From: an uncultured Collinsella sp.
GTDB lineage: Bacteria > Actinomycetota > Coriobacteriia > Coriobacteriales > Coriobacteriaceae
Direction of reading: 5' to 3'
Assembly: GCA_900551365.1 (NCBI GenBank)
Contig: URVZ01000090.1
Span: forward strand, 1 to 7,292
DNA: 7,292 nucleotides
Shown piece after piece: positions 6,196 through 7,292 of the stretch. The notes beneath the pieces were generated by a model that did no database searches, was not told the origin of the DNA, and was given only the letters and a program-made list of their open reading frames with translations. How positions within the stretch are numbered: position 1 is the first letter of the stretch; each line of letters opens with the position of its first letter. The position numbers were made by a program, and so were the translations under genes.

Positions 6196-6280
6196 GTTCA
6201 TACCATTTGTCAGGCTTTTGGCGCACATACCCATGTGTCGTGCATCTTTTTATGTAGGATAGACAAGTTACACATGAGGC

Positions 6281-6287
6281 AAGGTGA
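6281..6287 (+). promoter_or_regulatory. Ribosome binding site of the C39 peptidase gene
   Basis: AAGGTGA lies five bases before the ATG at 6293, a good match in sequence and spacing, and supports the start that includes the long N-terminal tail. Confidence 0.65.
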
Positions 6288-6292
6288 TTCGA

Positions 6293-7292
6293 ATGGCATA
6301 CGGATACAATGACGGCGACCAACGGCCACAAAGCGTGCGCCTTGCCGGCCGCACCACGCCAACGCCCAGAAGCACCTCCGACAACGACAACCCGCAGCGC
6401 CCCCAAGAGCAGCCCGGGGCTTCTTCGCGGCAGCAAAGCCGTACCGTGCAGCAGTCAGACCGCGTGAGTACGAGCACACGCCAACGTCAGACCGACACAT
6501 CGCAGCCACGCCGCTACGATCGCCGTAAGACCGACTACTACGTCAAGCGTTCCTTTTCGCGACCTCAACGCGATCGCGGCAATTCCTCCCCTCACCCCGC
6601 GTCGCACACCACAAGCCACGCGCTTCCGGCCCGCCGCCTACGCCTTGCGCTTTGCTCCATCGCCGCCTGCCTCGTCTTTGTGTTTTTGGGATCCTGTATC
6701 TCCCACGGATCAGCCGGTCTTGAGCCCACTGCCGAGGACAAGCTGCTTAAAGCTCCCGTCGCGCCCGGTTACTCCTTTGCGTTCTCGACCCCACGCTCGC
6801 AATGGGAGGCCGGCACCATGCCCCACATCTACCAAATTGACCCCGCATGGTCGGAGCTGCCCTATGCCGGTGGCACTATTCGCGAAAACGCTTGCGGTCC
6901 TACCTGCCTCACCATGGTCTATATCTTTAAGACCGGCCATACCGATAAGACGCCGGTCGATATATGCGCGCTGGCCGAAGCCGGCAACTACGCCCCCACT
7001 GGTGCCACCGAGTGGTCGTTTATGACAGGCGGTGCGTGGCAGCTGGGGCTCAACGGAACACAGCTCTATAACGATCGCGAATCGATTACTCAAGCACTTC
7101 GCTCGGGTGCGCCCGTCATCGCCGCAGTGCGCCCCGGTACGTTTACCAACGTAGGCCACTACATCGTGCTCTACGGCATCGACGATGCCGACCAGATTGG
7201 CGTCTACGACCCCAACTCGGCCAGCCGCAGCGCCCGTCGCTGGGGCGTCGTAGAGGTCCTCAACGAAGTCGAAGCCATGTGGGCCTACTACT
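6293..7292 (+). CDS. Membrane-anchored C39-like cysteine peptidase, C-terminus cut by window edge
   Basis: The frame is open from ATG 6293 to the window end (333 residues plus one base). Residues 1-113 form a hydrophilic tail rich in Gln, Arg, Ser, Thr, Pro and Asp with no recognisable domain. Residues about 116-136 (LRLALCSIAACLVFVFLG) are a single membrane segment. The part after it is outside the cell if the positive tail stays in. Residues about 176-330 resemble the papain-like Peptidase_C39_2 domain: the nucleophile is probably Cys201 in ENACGPTCLTM, the base His289 in VGHYIVLYG, and Asp306 in GVYDPNS the third member. Such proteins cleave peptides or cell-surface substrates; the ABC-transporter C39 type that processes bacteriocins is less likely because no transporter region is seen. 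LGSC at 132-135 faintly resembles a lipobox. Family assignment is firm; the substrate is unknown. The gene is transcribed away from the permease. Confidence 0.85.
   Translation, partial: MAYGYNDGDQRPQSVRLAGRTTPTPRSTSDNDNPQRPQEQPGASSRQQSRTVQQSDRVSTSTRQRQTDTSQPRRYDRRKTDYYVKRSFSRPQRDRGNSSPHPASHTTSHALPARRLRLALCSIAACLVFVFLGSCISHGSAGLEPTAEDKLLKAPVAPGYSFAFSTPRSQWEAGTMPHIYQIDPAWSELPYAGGTIRENACGPTCLTMVYIFKTGHTDKTPVDICALAEAGNYAPTGATEWSFMTGGAWQLGLNGTQLYNDRESITQALRSGAPVIAAVRPGTFTNVGHYIVLYGIDDADQIGVYDPNSASRSARRWGVVEVLNEVEAMWAYY

Larger units (their letters stand above)
5938..6292. other. Divergent intergenic region with hairpins, no gene seen
   Basis: These 355 bases separate the leftward permease from the rightward C39 peptidase gene and must carry both promoters. 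I find no good sigma-70 box pair on either strand. It holds three clear inverted repeats: 5982-6002 (GCGCGG/CCGCGC, nine-base loop), 6100-6128 (GGACGAA/TTCGTCC, 15-base loop) and 6163-6195 (GTTGCCG/CGGCAAC, with a nested CGC/GCG). A smaller one is CACAT/ATGTG at 6224-6237. TGACGTCA at 5968-5975 is a perfect palindrome. A 75-codon minus-strand frame at 6007-6234 has no ribosome binding site and an arginine/serine-rich, protein-unlike composition. Parts of the region could be a structured leader of the permease mRNA. No T-box consensus or riboswitch that I recognise is present. Confidence 0.5.

Noticed and set aside
6007..6234. A 75-codon minus-strand frame in the divergent intergenic region, possible leader peptide
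   Set aside because: No ribosome binding site before the ATG, Arg/Ser/Ala-rich composition, and it overlaps two inverted repeats. A leader peptide cannot be excluded but nothing supports it.
5938..6292. T-box or known riboswitch before the permease
   Set aside because: I searched by eye for the T-box core and for familiar riboswitch motifs on the minus strand and found none.
1..7292. CRISPR array, insertion sequence, tRNA or defence system
   Set aside because: No spaced direct repeats, transposase motifs, tRNA-like cloverleaf or defence-type genes are visible; the genes are metabolic, regulatory and surface types.

Overview
This is a fragment of a moderately GC-rich (by eye about 60%) genome. 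Codon use, the cysteine-rich cytoplasmic enzyme and the gene types together suggest a gut actinobacterium of the Coriobacteriia, most likely Collinsella or a near relative. That assignment rests on general resemblance, not on a marker gene.

Layout, left to right. (1) 1-709, minus strand: the N-terminal 236 residues of a zinc-dependent phospholipase C-like protein, cut by the window edge. (2) 801-2965, minus strand: a two-component pair. A LytS-like sensor kinase with a short two-helix membrane anchor and a GAF-type domain lies upstream, and a LytTR-type response regulator follows 38 bases later. (3) 2966-3076: an intergenic strip with an intrinsic terminator for the gene to its right, a 15-base palindrome and a possible LytTR half-site. 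(4) 3077-4354, minus strand: a metal-dependent amidohydrolase with all expected metal ligands. (5) 4355-4485: an intercistronic spacer with two strong hairpins that pair better as minus-strand RNA than as plus-strand RNA. (6) 4486-5937, minus strand: an APC-family amino acid permease. (7) 5938-6292: a divergent intergenic region with several hairpins and no confident promoter. (8) 6293-7292, plus strand: a membrane-anchored C39-like cysteine peptidase with a long basic, low-complexity N-terminal tail, cut by the right edge.

The permease and amidohydrolase probably form an uptake-and-hydrolysis unit: a small amino-acid-derived or peptide-like substrate is imported and then cleaved in the cytoplasm. 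This unit ends at a terminator. The LytS/LytTR-like pair downstream has the right family and position to sense a related metabolite and control the transporter, but no operator here is strong enough to prove it. The phospholipase-like gene and the C39 peptidase look like separate transcription units.

I see no CRISPR array, insertion sequence, rRNA or tRNA, and no clearly new multi-gene system. The most unusual elements are the intercistronic hairpin pair, the kinase start and promoter arrangement beside a terminator, and the architecture of the C39 protein.
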